Below, in pieces: positions 10,101 to 19,820 of a DNA stretch of 64,000 nucleotides. The stretch is from Gilliamella sp. Occ3-1 (GTDB lineage: Bacteria; Pseudomonadota; Gammaproteobacteria; Enterobacterales; Orbaceae). The stretch covers positions 28,000 through 91,999 of the forward strand of contig NZ_LZHQ01000001.1 of the NCBI RefSeq assembly GCF_001690655.1, read 5' to 3'. The notes beneath the pieces are model-generated. The model was not told the origin of the DNA and made no database searches. It saw only the letters and a list, made by a program, of their open reading frames with translations. Position 1 is the stretch's first letter. Every line of letters starts with the position of its first letter. The position numbers and the translations under genes were made by a program.

Positions 10101-12170
10101 TTAAGCTTGCAATAATGAAATATCAGCTACTTTTAAGAATAAGTTTTGTAGCTTTTTCAAAAGTGCTAATCGATTAAGCCTAATACCTTCATTGTCAACC
10201 ATAACCATGACAGAATCAAAAAACGCATTCACCGTCTCTTTTAATGACGATAATTCAACTAACGCATCTTGATAACGGCTTTCACTAAAATACGGTGAAA
10301 GTTTATCGGTTAAAATCGCCAATTTTTTAGCTAATTGACCTTCTGCGCCTGTCTCTAGCAAGGCTGCATTGACCTGCTCAGGAATAGTAACTTCGGCTTT
10401 AGATAAGATATTTGACACACGTTTATTAGCTTCGGCTAGTGATGAGGCCTCTGGCAAGGTTCTAAAGTGAGTGACTGCCTTAACGCGTGCATCAAAATCA
10501 GCAGGTTTAGTTGGATTAAGCGCTAAAACAGCTTGAATCGTATCAATTGCAAAGCCTTGTTCTTGATACCAAGCTCGAAAACGACCCTGCATAAAAATAA
10601 CAATATCTCCAACTACGTTTTTATTATTAAGCTTATCGCCATATAATGATGCTGCATAATTGGTTAATTCAACTAGATCTAAAGGCAGTGCCTTTTCAAC
10701 AATAATACGCAAAACACCAATAGCAGCACGACGCAATGCAAAAGGATCTTTATCACCTTTAGGGTGCTGACCAATACCAAAAATGCCAGCTAAAGTATCC
10801 AATTTTTCAGCGATAGAAACTGCGCAAGAAACAGTAGTACTTGGTAATTCATCACCAGAAAAACGTGGTTTATACTGTTCTTCAATGGCGGTTGCAACTT
10901 CAATACTTTCGCCATCTTTAAGGGCTAAATAACGCCCCATAATACCTTGTGTTTCAGGGAATTCAAAAACAGTATTAGTCACTAAATCGCATTTTGTTAA
11001 TTTTCCCGCTCGTTTGGCTTGCTCAATATCAGCCCCAATTTTATCGGCAATAAAGCCTGATAACGACTCTATGCGAATTGCTTTATCCTTAACTGTTCCA
11101 AGTTGTTGTTGAAATAAAACTGTTTCAAGGCGAGGCAAACGGTCTTCTAAACGTTGTTTTAAATCAGTTTGATAAAAGAATTCAGCATCGGCAAGGCGAG
11201 GGCGAACCACTTTCTCATTACCCGAAATTACAACTTGTGGATCTTTTGACTCAATATTAGCCACAAAAATAAAGTTTGGTAATAATTTGCCTTGTTTATC
11301 ATAAACAGGAAAGTATTTTTGATCACCTTTCATGGTATAAACCAATGATTCAGCAGGAACCTCTAAAAATCGCTCCTCAAATTTAGCAGTTAACACAACA
11401 GGCCATTCAACTAGAGATGAAACTTCTTCAAGCAAATTATCTGTTAAATCTGCTTTACCATTTAATTTTGCAGCTTCTTCTTCAGCTTGTTGTTTAATGA
11501 TAGATTTACGTTTATCATAGTCAGCAATTACCTTACCACGTTGTTCCAAAATTTCAGGATACTGGTCTGCATTATCAATAGTGAACTCTTGTTCACCCAT
11601 AAAACGATGGCCACGAATAATGCGATCTGATTTGATCTCTAAAATCGTACCGGGCACAAGTTCATCCCCATACAACATGGTGACAGTATGACATGGACGA
11701 ATAAATTCAACTTGGCGAGCCGCCCAACGCATTGGTTTAGGGATAGGTAATTTACTTGATGCGGTTTTAACCATATCACTTAACAAATTAACAACTGGCT
11801 GACCTTTTTGATTTTGAGTATAAGAAAGCCATTCACCTTTATCGGTTTGTATACGCTCAGCCTGATCAACTGTAATACCACAACCACGAGCCCAACCTTC
11901 AGCAGCTTTAGTTGCATTGCCATTGGCATCAAAGGCTGCGCTGACCGCTGGACCTCGTTTAACAATTTGGCTATCGGGTTGCGTATCATTCAAATTTAAA
12001 ACTTTTAATGCTAAACGACGGGGCGATGCATACCAAAGCACTTCACCATGTTCCAAATTGGCATTATCAAGCTGTTGTATAAAATTAGCCGCAAAGCTCT
12101 CTGCTAACGTGCGGAGTGATTTTGGTGGTAACTCTTCGGTACCAATTTCCACTAAAAATGTTTTTTGCAT
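10101..12170 (-). CDS. glyS: Glycyl-tRNA synthetase beta subunit
   Basis: The beta subunit of the heterotetrameric glycyl-tRNA synthetase recognises and binds tRNA-Gly. At 689 residues it equals the E. coli length. The opening ([23 protein letters not shown]), the [23 protein letters not shown] region, the HD-like [26 protein letters not shown] region and the C-terminal anticodon-binding-like part are all present. It begins 13 bp after glyQ and is co-transcribed with it. Shorter frames at 11780-12180 on both strands are shadows. Confidence 0.97.
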   Translation of the reverse strand: MQKTFLVEIGTEELPPKSLRTLAESFAANFIQQLDNANLEHGEVLWYASPRRLALKVLNLNDTQPDSQIVKRGPAVSAAFDANGNATKAAEGWARGCGITVDQAERIQTDKGEWLSYTQNQKGQPVVNLLSDMVKTASSKLPIPKPMRWAARQVEFIRPCHTVTMLYGDELVPGTILEIKSDRIIRGHRFMGEQEFTIDNADQYPEILEQRGKVIADYDKRKSIIKQQAEEEAAKLNGKADLTDNLLEEVSSLVEWPVVLTAKFEERFLEVPAESLVYTMKGDQKYFPVYDKQGKLLPNFIFVANIESKDPQVVISGNEKVVRPRLADAEFFYQTDLKQRLEDRLPRLETVLFQQQLGTVKDKAIRIESLSGFIADKIGADIEQAKRAGKLTKCDLVTNTVFEFPETQGIMGRYLALKDGESIEVATAIEEQYKPRFSGDELPSTTVSCAVSIAEKLDTLAGIFGIGQHPKGDKDPFALRRAAIGVLRIIVEKALPLDLVELTNYAASLYGDKLNNKNVVGDIVIFMQGRFRAWYQEQGFAIDTIQAVLALNPTKPADFDARVKAVTHFRTLPEASSLAEANKRVSNILSKAEVTIPEQVNAALLETGAEGQLAKKLAILTDKLSPYFSESRYQDALVELSSLKETVNAFFDSVMVMVDNEGIRLNRLALLKKLQNLFLKVADISLLQA

Positions 12171-12183
12171 AATCTTCTAATTC

Positions 12184-13116
12184 CTACTTTGATGCACTTT
12201 TGCTAGAGAGTAAATTTTTGCACATAGGGAATCCAAGTGCTTCACGTGATGCGTAATAGGCTTCCGCTACCATTTTGGTTAATGTTCTGATGCGCAAAAT
12301 ATAACGTTGTCGCTCAGTTACTGAAATTGCTTTACGAGCATCAAGTAAATTAAAACAGTGGGCAGCTTTTAAGATGCGTTCATAAGCAGGTAGTGGCAGT
12401 GGTTTTTCTAACTCAAGCAAAAACTTGGCTTCTTTTTCGTGTTGTTCAAAACAATAAAATAAAAATTCAACATTTGCATATTCAAAATTATAAGTGGATT
12501 GCTCAACTTCGTTTTGATGAAACACATCGCCATAAGTTGTTTTACCAAATGTACCATCACTCCAAACCAAATCATAAACACTATCCACGCCTTGAATATA
12601 CATTGCTAAGCGTTCAAGTCCATAAGTGATTTCACCAGTAACTGGCTTACATTCAAGCCCACCAATTTGTTGAAAGTAAGTAAATTGGGTTACTTCCATA
12701 CCATTTAACCAAACTTCCCAACCAAGCCCCCATGCACCAAGGGTTGGATTTTCCCAATTATCTTCAACAAAACGGATATCGTTAACAGTTGGATCAAGGC
12801 CTAATTGTTTTAACGAACCTAAATAAAGCTCTTGAATATTATCAGGAGAAGGTTTTAAGATAACTTGAAATTGATAATAATGCTGAAGCCTGTTTGGATT
12901 CTCGCCATAGCGGCCATCGGCTGGGCGGCGAGATGGTTGGACATAAGCTGCATTAATAGGTTCAGGTCCCAGTGCTCGTAGGCAAGTCATCGGGTGAGAT
13001 GTTCCCGCGCCAACTTCTATATCCAAAGGCTGAATCACAGTGCATCCTTGATTAGCCCAGTAGTCTTGTAACGTAAGAATTAACCCCTGAAAGGTTTTGA
13101 CATTAAACTTTTGCAT
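12184..13116 (-). CDS. glyQ: Glycyl-tRNA synthetase alpha subunit
   Basis: The catalytic alpha subunit activates glycine and charges tRNA-Gly together with GlyS. The start at 13116 ([17 protein letters not shown]) aligns with E. coli GlyQ and gives 310 residues; an in-frame ATG at 13167 would add 17 unlike residues. Class II motifs are visible: [21 protein letters not shown] near the start, [14 protein letters not shown], and [21 protein letters not shown]. glyS follows on the same strand. Confidence 0.97.
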   Translation of the reverse strand: MQKFNVKTFQGLILTLQDYWANQGCTVIQPLDIEVGAGTSHPMTCLRALGPEPINAAYVQPSRRPADGRYGENPNRLQHYYQFQVILKPSPDNIQELYLGSLKQLGLDPTVNDIRFVEDNWENPTLGAWGLGWEVWLNGMEVTQFTYFQQIGGLECKPVTGEITYGLERLAMYIQGVDSVYDLVWSDGTFGKTTYGDVFHQNEVEQSTYNFEYANVEFLFYCFEQHEKEAKFLLELEKPLPLPAYERILKAAHCFNLLDARKAISVTERQRYILRIRTLTKMVAEAYYASREALGFPMCKNLLSSKSASK

Positions 13117-13559
13117 GATGTTATCTTTATGGTTGAATTGATATTTTGATAATTTAAATAGTGCCATATATTATACTTTTTATCAGTACTTGTGAAATGC
13201 CTAATTACCACTTGTAAAAATGCTTTCGTTGTTTGCAGTCTTTCGAGAAAGTATTGTAATAGATATATATAAACTAACTAGTTATCATACACAAGGAATA
13301 TAGCAACTATATCATAAAGAAAAAATAACATCATTGATTTTGCTAAATGTTTCTATGATCAATTATATAGTTATTTATAACCGGCTAAAGACAGTTCGAT
13401 TAAAGTTGTTAGCACCTTTACTAGTAAGACGACAAATTAAGATCTATAACGGAATTTATCTTTGCGGAATGTAGCATGCTGACATCAAATGTTTATCTTT
13501 AAAAATAAATTAAACAATAATCTAGTGGATAATCAGCCTCAGTACTGATAGTTTTTTGC

Positions 13560-13910
13560 GTGACCTTTATATGGCATTTACTCAGATGAATTTTAATTTA
13601 GCATGTCACAGTTTTGACTAACTATATATTAGGTCAATGTCTTTATACCATTGAATGTATTAATTCTGATAGTAGTTGTGAGTATCAAGGAGAGGCATAC
13701 TCCAATTTGTTAAAACGTGTAATAAACATTTTATCAATCAAAAAGGTTACAAAACCCACTAGCCTACAAAGAAGAGAGTAAGTTCAACTTTCCTAGTTCC
13801 AGCAATTATATATTGTGGAAAAAGCTTTACAATCCACCAAAGTTCCAACAACACAACAACCTAGCTTAATTAGAAATCTTTTAACCAAGCCAGACCATAA
13901 TTTATTAATC
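13560..13910 (+). pseudogene. Possible decayed coding remnant, unidentified
   Basis: The 788-bp stretch between the glyQ start and the carbonic anhydrase gene has no intact gene. On the plus strand, two stop-broken frames read like protein: about 13660-13770 (SDSSCEYQGEAYSNLLKRV and on) and about 13800-13910 (QQLYIVEKALQSTKVPTTQQ and on). I do not recognise the family. The rest of the stretch (13117-13560) is AT-rich and shows nothing clear. Confidence 0.25.
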
Positions 13911-14642
13911 AATAATAATACGACCATTCAAAGGTTGAATTGGGCGATTGTTATCGTGATGCATGATTGAATGGAATTTTTCGATTTGTTCAGTGGACAT
14001 ACTGGTTTCTTGTTCTAAAATAATCCATCTAACACCTTCTGTACACGGTGGCGTAGTCAAAGAACCACTAAAGCGGTAAAAATCTAATCTATTTGGCAAT
14101 AATGCCTTAATATCAACCGATTGATTTAATTTTTCTGTGTTTCCTGCTTCTACCGGTATTTGTTGCCAAGCTTTAGCTAACTCTGGATTATGTTTTCCCT
14201 TCTTAAACATAAGGCCTACAACTGTTAAATCACCATTTTTGTTTTTATAAACAAAATGGGCTTCCATCGGAAAGTGCTTACCTTTAATTGTATTTTCGCT
14301 TGGTGTATGAAAATGAAATTGTTGTAGGATAAAAATTTCGTTATCTATTTCGAGTGTATTGCCTTCGTTAACATTGATTTGAATTGTGTGGCCGTTGTTG
14401 ATGATGTCTTGTTTCCCTATTTTAAACATCAAGTTAAGATTATTATGGTGTGTTTTTAGTGCAGATTCAATATTGATTGGTGATTGATTTTTGCCATTTT
14501 CACAGGTTGAGAATTCTGGAGAAAGTTTTCCCCAATTTTCGGGTTTAGTTTCGCCTTCATAGTCCCAATGTTGAACCGACTCCGTAGCAGCACAAGATAG
14601 ACTAGTTAACATTAAGGATGCAATTATTACATTAAGTTTCAT
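13905..14642 (-). CDS. Periplasmic alpha-type carbonic anhydrase
   Basis: The 245-residue enzyme interconverts CO2 and bicarbonate. An N-terminal signal peptide (residues 1-19, hydrophobic, ending SCAAT) sends it to the periplasm. Zinc ligands are His110 and His112 (QFHFH) and His129 (EAHFVY). NQSPINI near residue 52 and SLTTPPCTEGVRW are typical of the alpha class; Cys47 and the Cys of PPCTEG likely form the conserved disulfide. It stands alone, with about 470 bp upstream that hold no gene. A role in supplying bicarbonate or buffering in a CO2-rich niche is inferred. Confidence 0.93.
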   Translation of the reverse strand: MKLNVIIASLMLTSLSCAATESVQHWDYEGETKPENWGKLSPEFSTCENGKNQSPINIESALKTHHNNLNLMFKIGKQDIINNGHTIQINVNEGNTLEIDNEIFILQQFHFHTPSENTIKGKHFPMEAHFVYKNKNGDLTVVGLMFKKGKHNPELAKAWQQIPVEAGNTEKLNQSVDIKALLPNRLDFYRFSGSLTTPPCTEGVRWIILEQETSMSTEQIEKFHSIMHHDNNRPIQPLNGRIIID

Positions 14643-15116
14643 CTTAATTTTAAACCAGAAAGTTGATTAGTGGAAAACAAATTATACGCCACAAAAAATC
14701 ACCTTACTAGAATATCAATTATGATTTTTTGATATTTTTTATAAAAATACTTGTAGGAAAACACCGAATTGCTTATATTTTATAATTAAAATAATACTCT
14801 CAAAACTCATAAATATTTTAACCTTTTATTGTCTATCTTTTGAATCGGTAATTATTTGCTAATTATGCCACATCTCTATTTCACTTTATTGAAACTTTAC
14901 TGAGCTAAATTGAGATTTATCCGAATAAATGTTTGGTCAATATTATGGTATTTTACACAGATAAGTTTTGTTATAGCGTTTAACTTGTCGTCTTATCTCC
15001 AATTTTTCATTATGTCAATGTTGGTTTAAATATTTAACCTGATGAGGTGATAACCGATATTTATTTTCCATTAGCATAAAAGAATCGATTATCAATTTAA
15101 AAGAGTGGAAAATTGA
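14643..15116. other. 474-bp intergenic stretch, no gene seen
   Basis: AT-rich sequence between the carbonic anhydrase and the ABC binding-protein genes. No open frame with coding character, hairpin terminator or RNA gene was recognised. The part next to 14642 should carry the carbonic anhydrase promoter. Confidence 0.5.
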
Positions 15117-15938
15117 TTATTTAGGTGAATAATCTGTACCAAAATAATGTTCACTAATTTTAGACAACTTGCCATTATTGATAATTTGTTGTATCCCTTG
15201 GTTAATATCTTTAATTAACTGTTCACCTTTAGCATCTTTACTGATCAATAAATAACTGTATGGAGAACCAATACGATCAGTATCATCTTGGTTTAATTCT
15301 ATTATTTTTAGGTTAAGATTATATTCAGTAATCAATTGCGATAGCATCACTTTATCGATTAATTGAAAATCATATTGTCCAGTTTCAACATGCTGAAGTA
15401 CAGGCAATAAATCAGCTTCACTATAAACAATTTTAACAGGATTATTTGGATGTTGTTCATTATATAACTCTAATGCGGTAGCATAATTCAGTCCTGGCGT
15501 CACTTCGGTTGATTTGCCATTAAGATCGGTAAACTGTTTAATATTGTTATTTTTTGTTGCAACTGCAATAGCATATTGATTTTTAAAAATAGGATCAGAG
15601 TAGAAATACTTTTCTTTCCGTTTTTCATTCATGGCAAAATTATTAGCACCTACCTGATAACGCTGCGAATCGAGGCCCGCTAAAACTGATGGAAATTCAG
15701 TAATTTCAAAGCTAATCTCATATTGAGGTAGATTTGCAAATATTGTTTTTACCACATCAATATCATACCCCATTAGCTCACCTTTCTTATCTACCATGGT
15801 GAAAGGGCTTGGGGCACCAGATGTTGCAATAATAATTTTTTCTTTACCTTTTGCTTGCGTATCTTTATTTTGATTATCACAGCCAGTTAAAAATAAAGTT
15901 CCTACTACTAAAATATTTAACCACTTTTTGCAATTCAT
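15117..15938 (-). CDS. Amino-acid ABC transporter substrate-binding lipoprotein
   Basis: A 273-residue binding protein of the polar amino-acid family. The N-terminus is a lipoprotein signal with lipobox LTGC, lipidated Cys20, so it is expected to be anchored on the periplasmic face. The mature part has the family features YDIDVVKTIFANLPQYEISFEITEFPSVLAGLDSQRYQVGANNF and the closing ISEHYFGTDY. The sequence style is like the cystine/S-amino-acid binders (FliY/TcyA/TcyJ group), but specificity cannot be read safely. It is the last gene of a five-gene minus-strand unit, 69 bp after the acetyltransferase gene. Confidence 0.88.
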   Translation of the reverse strand: MNCKKWLNILVVGTLFLTGCDNQNKDTQAKGKEKIIIATSGAPSPFTMVDKKGELMGYDIDVVKTIFANLPQYEISFEITEFPSVLAGLDSQRYQVGANNFAMNEKRKEKYFYSDPIFKNQYAIAVATKNNNIKQFTDLNGKSTEVTPGLNYATALELYNEQHPNNPVKIVYSEADLLPVLQHVETGQYDFQLIDKVMLSQLITEYNLNLKIIELNQDDTDRIGSPYSYLLISKDAKGEQLIKDINQGIQQIINNGKLSKISEHYFGTDYSPK

Positions 15939-16007
15939 AACACTATTTTCTCCTTAAATTTGGCTTAATATTGCCAACGGATTGATTGAACTGTTTTTAT
16001 CTACATT

Positions 16008-16433
16008 TTAAATAAAACCCATGTTTCTCATTTCAGTTAGATGATCGGATTGATAACGAACCATGCCCGTTTTCATTACTTTAAAGCCTAAATTTTTATA
16101 AAACTCGACGGTTTGTGGATGGGTGTAAAGAATAATATTGCACTGTGTTACCTGCTCAACAAGTTTATCAACTATCAGTCTTCCATACTGTTGCCCATGT
16201 AGATGTTTTGCCAATGCAATGTTATATATAGCCGCCTGACAAACACCATCAGATAATGCACGCCCAACACCAACAATGCGTTCTTGGTCCAGTAAAAATA
16301 CAACAGCATAGCTATTACGAAACACTAGTTCTTGCATTTTAGCATCCAATGAACTAAGTCCATAAAAAGCAAGTAAATCTGCGACGTCTTGCCAATTAAT
16401 ACCATCACAATGTTGTTGAATAATAATATTCAT
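16008..16433 (-). CDS. GNAT-family N-acetyltransferase
   Basis: A 141-residue GCN5-related acetyltransferase. The acetyl-CoA-binding motif A is seen as NIALAKHLHGQQYGRLIVDKLVEQV (normally Q/RxxGxG/A, here QQYGRL), followed by the LYTHPQTVEFYKNLGF motif with the usual Tyr and the ending EFYxxxGF. Its place inside an amino-acid ABC operon, between the ATPase and the binding protein, suggests that it acetylates the imported compound. Similar acetyltransferases sit in S-substituted-cysteine uptake operons of Bacillus (snaA/ytmI). That parallel is inference. Confidence 0.85.
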   Translation of the reverse strand: MNIIIQQHCDGINWQDVADLLAFYGLSSLDAKMQELVFRNSYAVVFLLDQERIVGVGRALSDGVCQAAIYNIALAKHLHGQQYGRLIVDKLVEQVTQCNIILYTHPQTVEFYKNLGFKVMKTGMVRYQSDHLTEMRNMGFI

Positions 16434-16460
16434 TCATACTCCATTTATTAAATTTCATAA

Positions 16461-17201
16461 TCAACTGCCAGAATAATATCTGGCTAAAAAATCTTTGGTT
16501 CTTTGCTGAGTTGGATTTGAAAACACTTGCTGCGGTGAACCATCTTCAATGATTTTTCCTTTATCTAAAAATAGCACCCGAGTTGCAATGTCATGTACAA
16601 AACTCATTTCATGAGAAACTAAAATCATAGTGATACCTAACTTAGCTGCTATTTTTATTGTTGCTAACACTTCTCTCACTAGCTCAGGATCGAGTGCCGA
16701 GGTTGGTTCATCAAGCAACAAAACTTTCGGCTCCATAGCTAATGCTCTGGCAATTGCGACTCGTTGCTGTTGCCCTCCTGATAGCTGTTTTGGATAATGA
16801 TAAATTCGCTCAGCAAGACCAACCTGAACTAGTTTGCCGTATGCTATCTGCTTTGCCTTATCTTTTGGGTATTTTTTTACAATCATTAGTCCTTCCATGA
16901 CATTTTCTAATGCATTTTTTTGTTGAAATAAATTGAATTGTTGAAATACCATTGATGTTTGTTGGCGAAATGCTACAACTTCATGCCTTTTTCTACAGTT
17001 GACATCAAATTCAAAATTATCAATACAGATCTTACCTTGCTGTGGTTTTTCTAATAAATTTAGACAACGTAAAAGTGTCGATTTACCAGCTCCCGATGCT
17101 CCAATAACCGCAACAATTTCATGAGGAAATATGTGAAAGTTAAGCTTATCCAATATCAGGTTATGATGAAATGATAATGTTAAATTTTGAACATTAATCA
17201 T
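16461..17201 (-). CDS. Amino-acid ABC transporter ATP-binding protein
   Basis: This 246-residue ATPase powers the ABC importer. It has Walker A GASGAGKST (residues 33-41), the Q-loop with QQTSMVFQQFNLF, the signature LSGGQQQRVAIARAL, Walker B VLLLDEPTSALD and the switch His in VSHEMSF. It belongs to the polar amino-acid subfamily (GlnQ/TcyC/TcyN-like). Its ATG overlaps the permease stop by 4 bp (ATGA), so the two are translationally coupled. Confidence 0.93.
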   Translation of the reverse strand: MINVQNLTLSFHHNLILDKLNFHIFPHEIVAVIGASGAGKSTLLRCLNLLEKPQQGKICIDNFEFDVNCRKRHEVVAFRQQTSMVFQQFNLFQQKNALENVMEGLMIVKKYPKDKAKQIAYGKLVQVGLAERIYHYPKQLSGGQQQRVAIARALAMEPKVLLLDEPTSALDPELVREVLATIKIAAKLGITMILVSHEMSFVHDIATRVLFLDKGKIIEDGSPQQVFSNPTQQRTKDFLARYYSGS

Positions 17202-17938
17202 AATAATTTTCCTCGGCGATAACTTGGTGTGTCAACACTTTCAGAAATGGTTAAATGCTTTTCTAAATATTTCATAATTAGCTCAATAATAATGGTTAAT
17301 ATCCAATAAATTAATGCTAATGAAATATAAACCTCGAAATAACGGTAACTATGTCCTGCTAAAGTTTTTCCTCTACCAGTCATTTCAGTCACCGAACAAA
17401 CAAATGCTAATGATGTACCTTTTAGTAAACCAATCAGCGCATTCGCTAAATTAGGTAATGCTATGATAAAGGCTTCAGGGATCACAATTCTCCGTAACAA
17501 CTGGCTATAAGTCATTCCTAATGATTGCGCAGCTTCAATTTGACCTTTATTCACAGATTGTAATGCTGCGCGGATTGTTTCTGAATTATAGGCAGCCTCG
17601 TTAAAGGAAAAGGCAATTAACACAAAAAACATTGGGGATATACCATTAATATTATAGTGAGTATCATAAAAATAATTTATATAACTCAATAGGATAGGTA
17701 TGCCATAAAAGCTTAAATAGAGCTGTACTAATAATGGGGTTCCTCTTACAAAAGAGACAAATACCGCTGCTATTTGTGATAATATCGGTATTTTATTCAT
17801 TTTGATGATAGCAATAATTAATCCTAACATTACCCCTAGTAGCATTGAGAAAAAAGTAATAAAAAGTGTTACAGGTAAGTAAGCCAGTAATGTTGGAATT
17901 TGGATAAAAATCAATCCAATATCTAATATATTTGGCAT
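17198..17938 (-). CDS. Amino-acid ABC transporter permease
   Basis: The 246-residue inner-membrane permease has about five hydrophobic segments and the EAA loop that contacts the ATPase (EAAQSLGMTYSQLLRRIVIPEAF). Motif FVRGTPLLVQLYL is typical of His/Glu/Gln/cystine permeases. The start at 17938 (MPNILDIG) has a GGGAG ribosome site 8 bp before it; an ATG at 17956 would place that site inside the gene. Only 23 bp separate it from the upstream glutathione-transferase gene. Only one permease gene is seen, so the channel is probably a homodimer. Confidence 0.92.
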   Translation of the reverse strand: MPNILDIGLIFIQIPTLLAYLPVTLFITFFSMLLGVMLGLIIAIIKMNKIPILSQIAAVFVSFVRGTPLLVQLYLSFYGIPILLSYINYFYDTHYNINGISPMFFVLIAFSFNEAAYNSETIRAALQSVNKGQIEAAQSLGMTYSQLLRRIVIPEAFIIALPNLANALIGLLKGTSLAFVCSVTEMTGRGKTLAGHSYRYFEVYISLALIYWILTIIIELIMKYLEKHLTISESVDTPSYRRGKLL

Positions 17939-17961
17939 TATAATTACTCCCATCAATAAAA

Positions 17962-18933
17962 TTAATTATTCGAACTGAACTGTTGAGATCGGTTGTGTGG
18001 AGTATGCCAATTACTGACATCTGGGCCTAAAGGTAAAATATCATAAGGATTATGGGAATTAACGCCCAAAAAATAGCCTTTTTTTATTGCTTCAAAATCT
18101 GTTGTTTCACCAAATGCAGGGATTTGATAAAGGTCTCGAGCATAAGCCCACAAGTTAGGGTAGTCGATAATTCGATTACGATTAGTTTTAAAAGCAGAAT
18201 AGTAGGCAACATCAAATCGAGCCAACGTCACATAAAGACGAAGATCCGAATCCGTAATTTTATCACCGAATAAGTAACGTGATTGGCTCAAACGCTGCTC
18301 TAACTTATCTAATTGATTAAAAACAAGGTAGTATGCATCTTCATAAGCTTTTTGCGAGCGTGCAAAACCTGCTTTATACACACCATTATTCACTTCATGG
18401 AATATCACATCATTTAGCGCATCAATATCTGCTCGTAATTTTTCAGGATAAAGGTCAGGTGCATTAGCTTTATGAAAAGGTTTAAATGCAGTTGCCCAAT
18501 AATAAGTAAGCTTAAAATAATCATTATTGACAACTTTTCCTGTTTTTACATCGACAACGGTTGGCACCGTTGCTCTACCATTATATTGAGGATCCGTTAA
18601 GGCATAAATTTCGGGTAAATAACGGATTCCAAGTACAGGATCTTTGCCGTTAGCATCAAGCGAAAATTCCCAGCCATTGGAGGTTCTAATCGGATTGACT
18701 TTTCCAACACTAATTACATCTTCTAATCCTAATAATTTTATAGCAATCATTGAGCGATGCGCCCATGGGCAAACAGCCGCCCAAATTAAACGATAACGAC
18801 CTGCTTTAACGGGTAGCTGTCCAGATTTATCACCAAATTGTGTAACAAAACGATTTGTCTGGCGAACAAAAGCTCCATTTTTGTCAATCTCATTATTTTC
18901 AGTAGTAACGATCTTTCCTATAACTAAAGACAT
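17962..18933 (-). CDS. Glutathionyl-hydroquinone reductase (Xi-class glutathione transferase)
   Basis: The start at 18933 (MSLVIGKI) is set by an AAGGAG ribosome site 7 bp before it; 35 extra codons upstream are unlike the family. The 323 residues match the YqjG/ECM4 family. The catalytic Cys55 lies in AAVCPWAHRS (CPWAH is diagnostic), followed by VPTVVDV and a C-terminal all-helical domain with GDKITDSDLRLYVTLARFD. Such enzymes reduce glutathionyl-hydroquinones and remove glutathione adducts. It leads a unit with an amino-acid ABC importer and acetyltransferase, suggesting a role in handling sulfur conjugates; that link is inference. Confidence 0.9.
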   Translation of the reverse strand: MSLVIGKIVTTENNEIDKNGAFVRQTNRFVTQFGDKSGQLPVKAGRYRLIWAAVCPWAHRSMIAIKLLGLEDVISVGKVNPIRTSNGWEFSLDANGKDPVLGIRYLPEIYALTDPQYNGRATVPTVVDVKTGKVVNNDYFKLTYYWATAFKPFHKANAPDLYPEKLRADIDALNDVIFHEVNNGVYKAGFARSQKAYEDAYYLVFNQLDKLEQRLSQSRYLFGDKITDSDLRLYVTLARFDVAYYSAFKTNRNRIIDYPNLWAYARDLYQIPAFGETTDFEAIKKGYFLGVNSHNPYDILPLGPDVSNWHTPHNRSQQFSSNN

Positions 18934-19103
18934 ACGCTTACTCCTTATTATTTTGTACTGCAAAATTTTAACTATTTGGCAACTAGGTGGGGTAAATTTA
19001 GCATCAAATATTTTGCAGTTAAAATAACAAATAAGCATATTTATATAATTATCAATTATATATAAAATAAGCTATGATATGAAAACTTTCTTAATTAAGA
19101 AAA

Positions 19104-19805
19104 CTATTTCCCTAAACGTTTATATAGCCTTTCTGGTCGTCCAATTTTTCCATGATTAAGTTCGACTGTTAATAATTTGATTTGTACACAATATTCTAAA
19201 TATCGCCTAGCGGTTGTTTTGCTAATATTGGCTTTTTCGACTATTTCGTCAACAGTGAGTGCTTTATCGGTTTGCATAAATAAGTCTTTGACTTTTTGTA
19301 GCGTGATTTCTTCAATCCCTTTGGAGTGGCGGTTCATATCAACAAAATCTTTAGTTTGCAAATTGAAAAGTTCGTCTATTTTTCGTTGATTGACATGTTT
19401 TTGTAAACTTTGTCTATATAGAAAGAGTTCAAAACGCTCAAGTGAATGTTTTAATCGTTGATAAGAGACGGGTTTAATCAAATAATCAAACGCACCATAA
19501 CGAATCGCTTTACTACAAGTATCCATATCACTTGCAGCTGTAATAAAAATAACATAGCAATCTAGATGATTATTTATGATGTATTCAAATAATTCTATTC
19601 CTTTGCCGTCAGGTAAATAATTATCGAGTAATATTAAGGTCGGTTTTAGTTTTTCTACCATTATTTTAGCTTCTTCTAGTGTTGAAGCTATTCCAATTAC
19701 TTTAACTTTTGTGTCTTTTTGAATAAACTCTGCATTTAGTTCTGCTAAAATTGGCTCATCTTCAACAATAAGCACTTTGATATTATCTTCTTGAAATTGA
19801 TTCAT
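19104..19805 (-). CDS. citB: Citrate/C4-dicarboxylate response regulator, CitB/DpiA family
   Basis: The 233-residue response regulator has an N-terminal receiver domain with acidic pocket Glu15/Asp16, phosphoacceptor Asp61 (LLDNYLPDG), and Lys in YLIKPV near residue 113. The C-terminal part has the helix-turn-helix of the CitB family (LTVDEIVEKANISKTTARRYLEY) and ends GRPERLYKR. CitA phosphorylates it in response to external citrate; it then activates citrate genes. It follows citA by 15 bp. Divergent placement to a CitS-type carrier and the cit genes supports the name over DcuR. Confidence 0.9.
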   Translation of the reverse strand: MNQFQEDNIKVLIVEDEPILAELNAEFIQKDTKVKVIGIASTLEEAKIMVEKLKPTLILLDNYLPDGKGIELFEYIINNHLDCYVIFITAASDMDTCSKAIRYGAFDYLIKPVSYQRLKHSLERFELFLYRQSLQKHVNQRKIDELFNLQTKDFVDMNRHSKGIEEITLQKVKDLFMQTDKALTVDEIVEKANISKTTARRYLEYCVQIKLLTVELNHGKIGRPERLYKRLGK

Positions 19806-19820
19806 ATAATTGCCTTTTTA

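Noticed and set aside
11780..12180. Three short frames on both strands at the glyS start
   Set aside because: All overlap the conserved glyS coding sequence in other frames.
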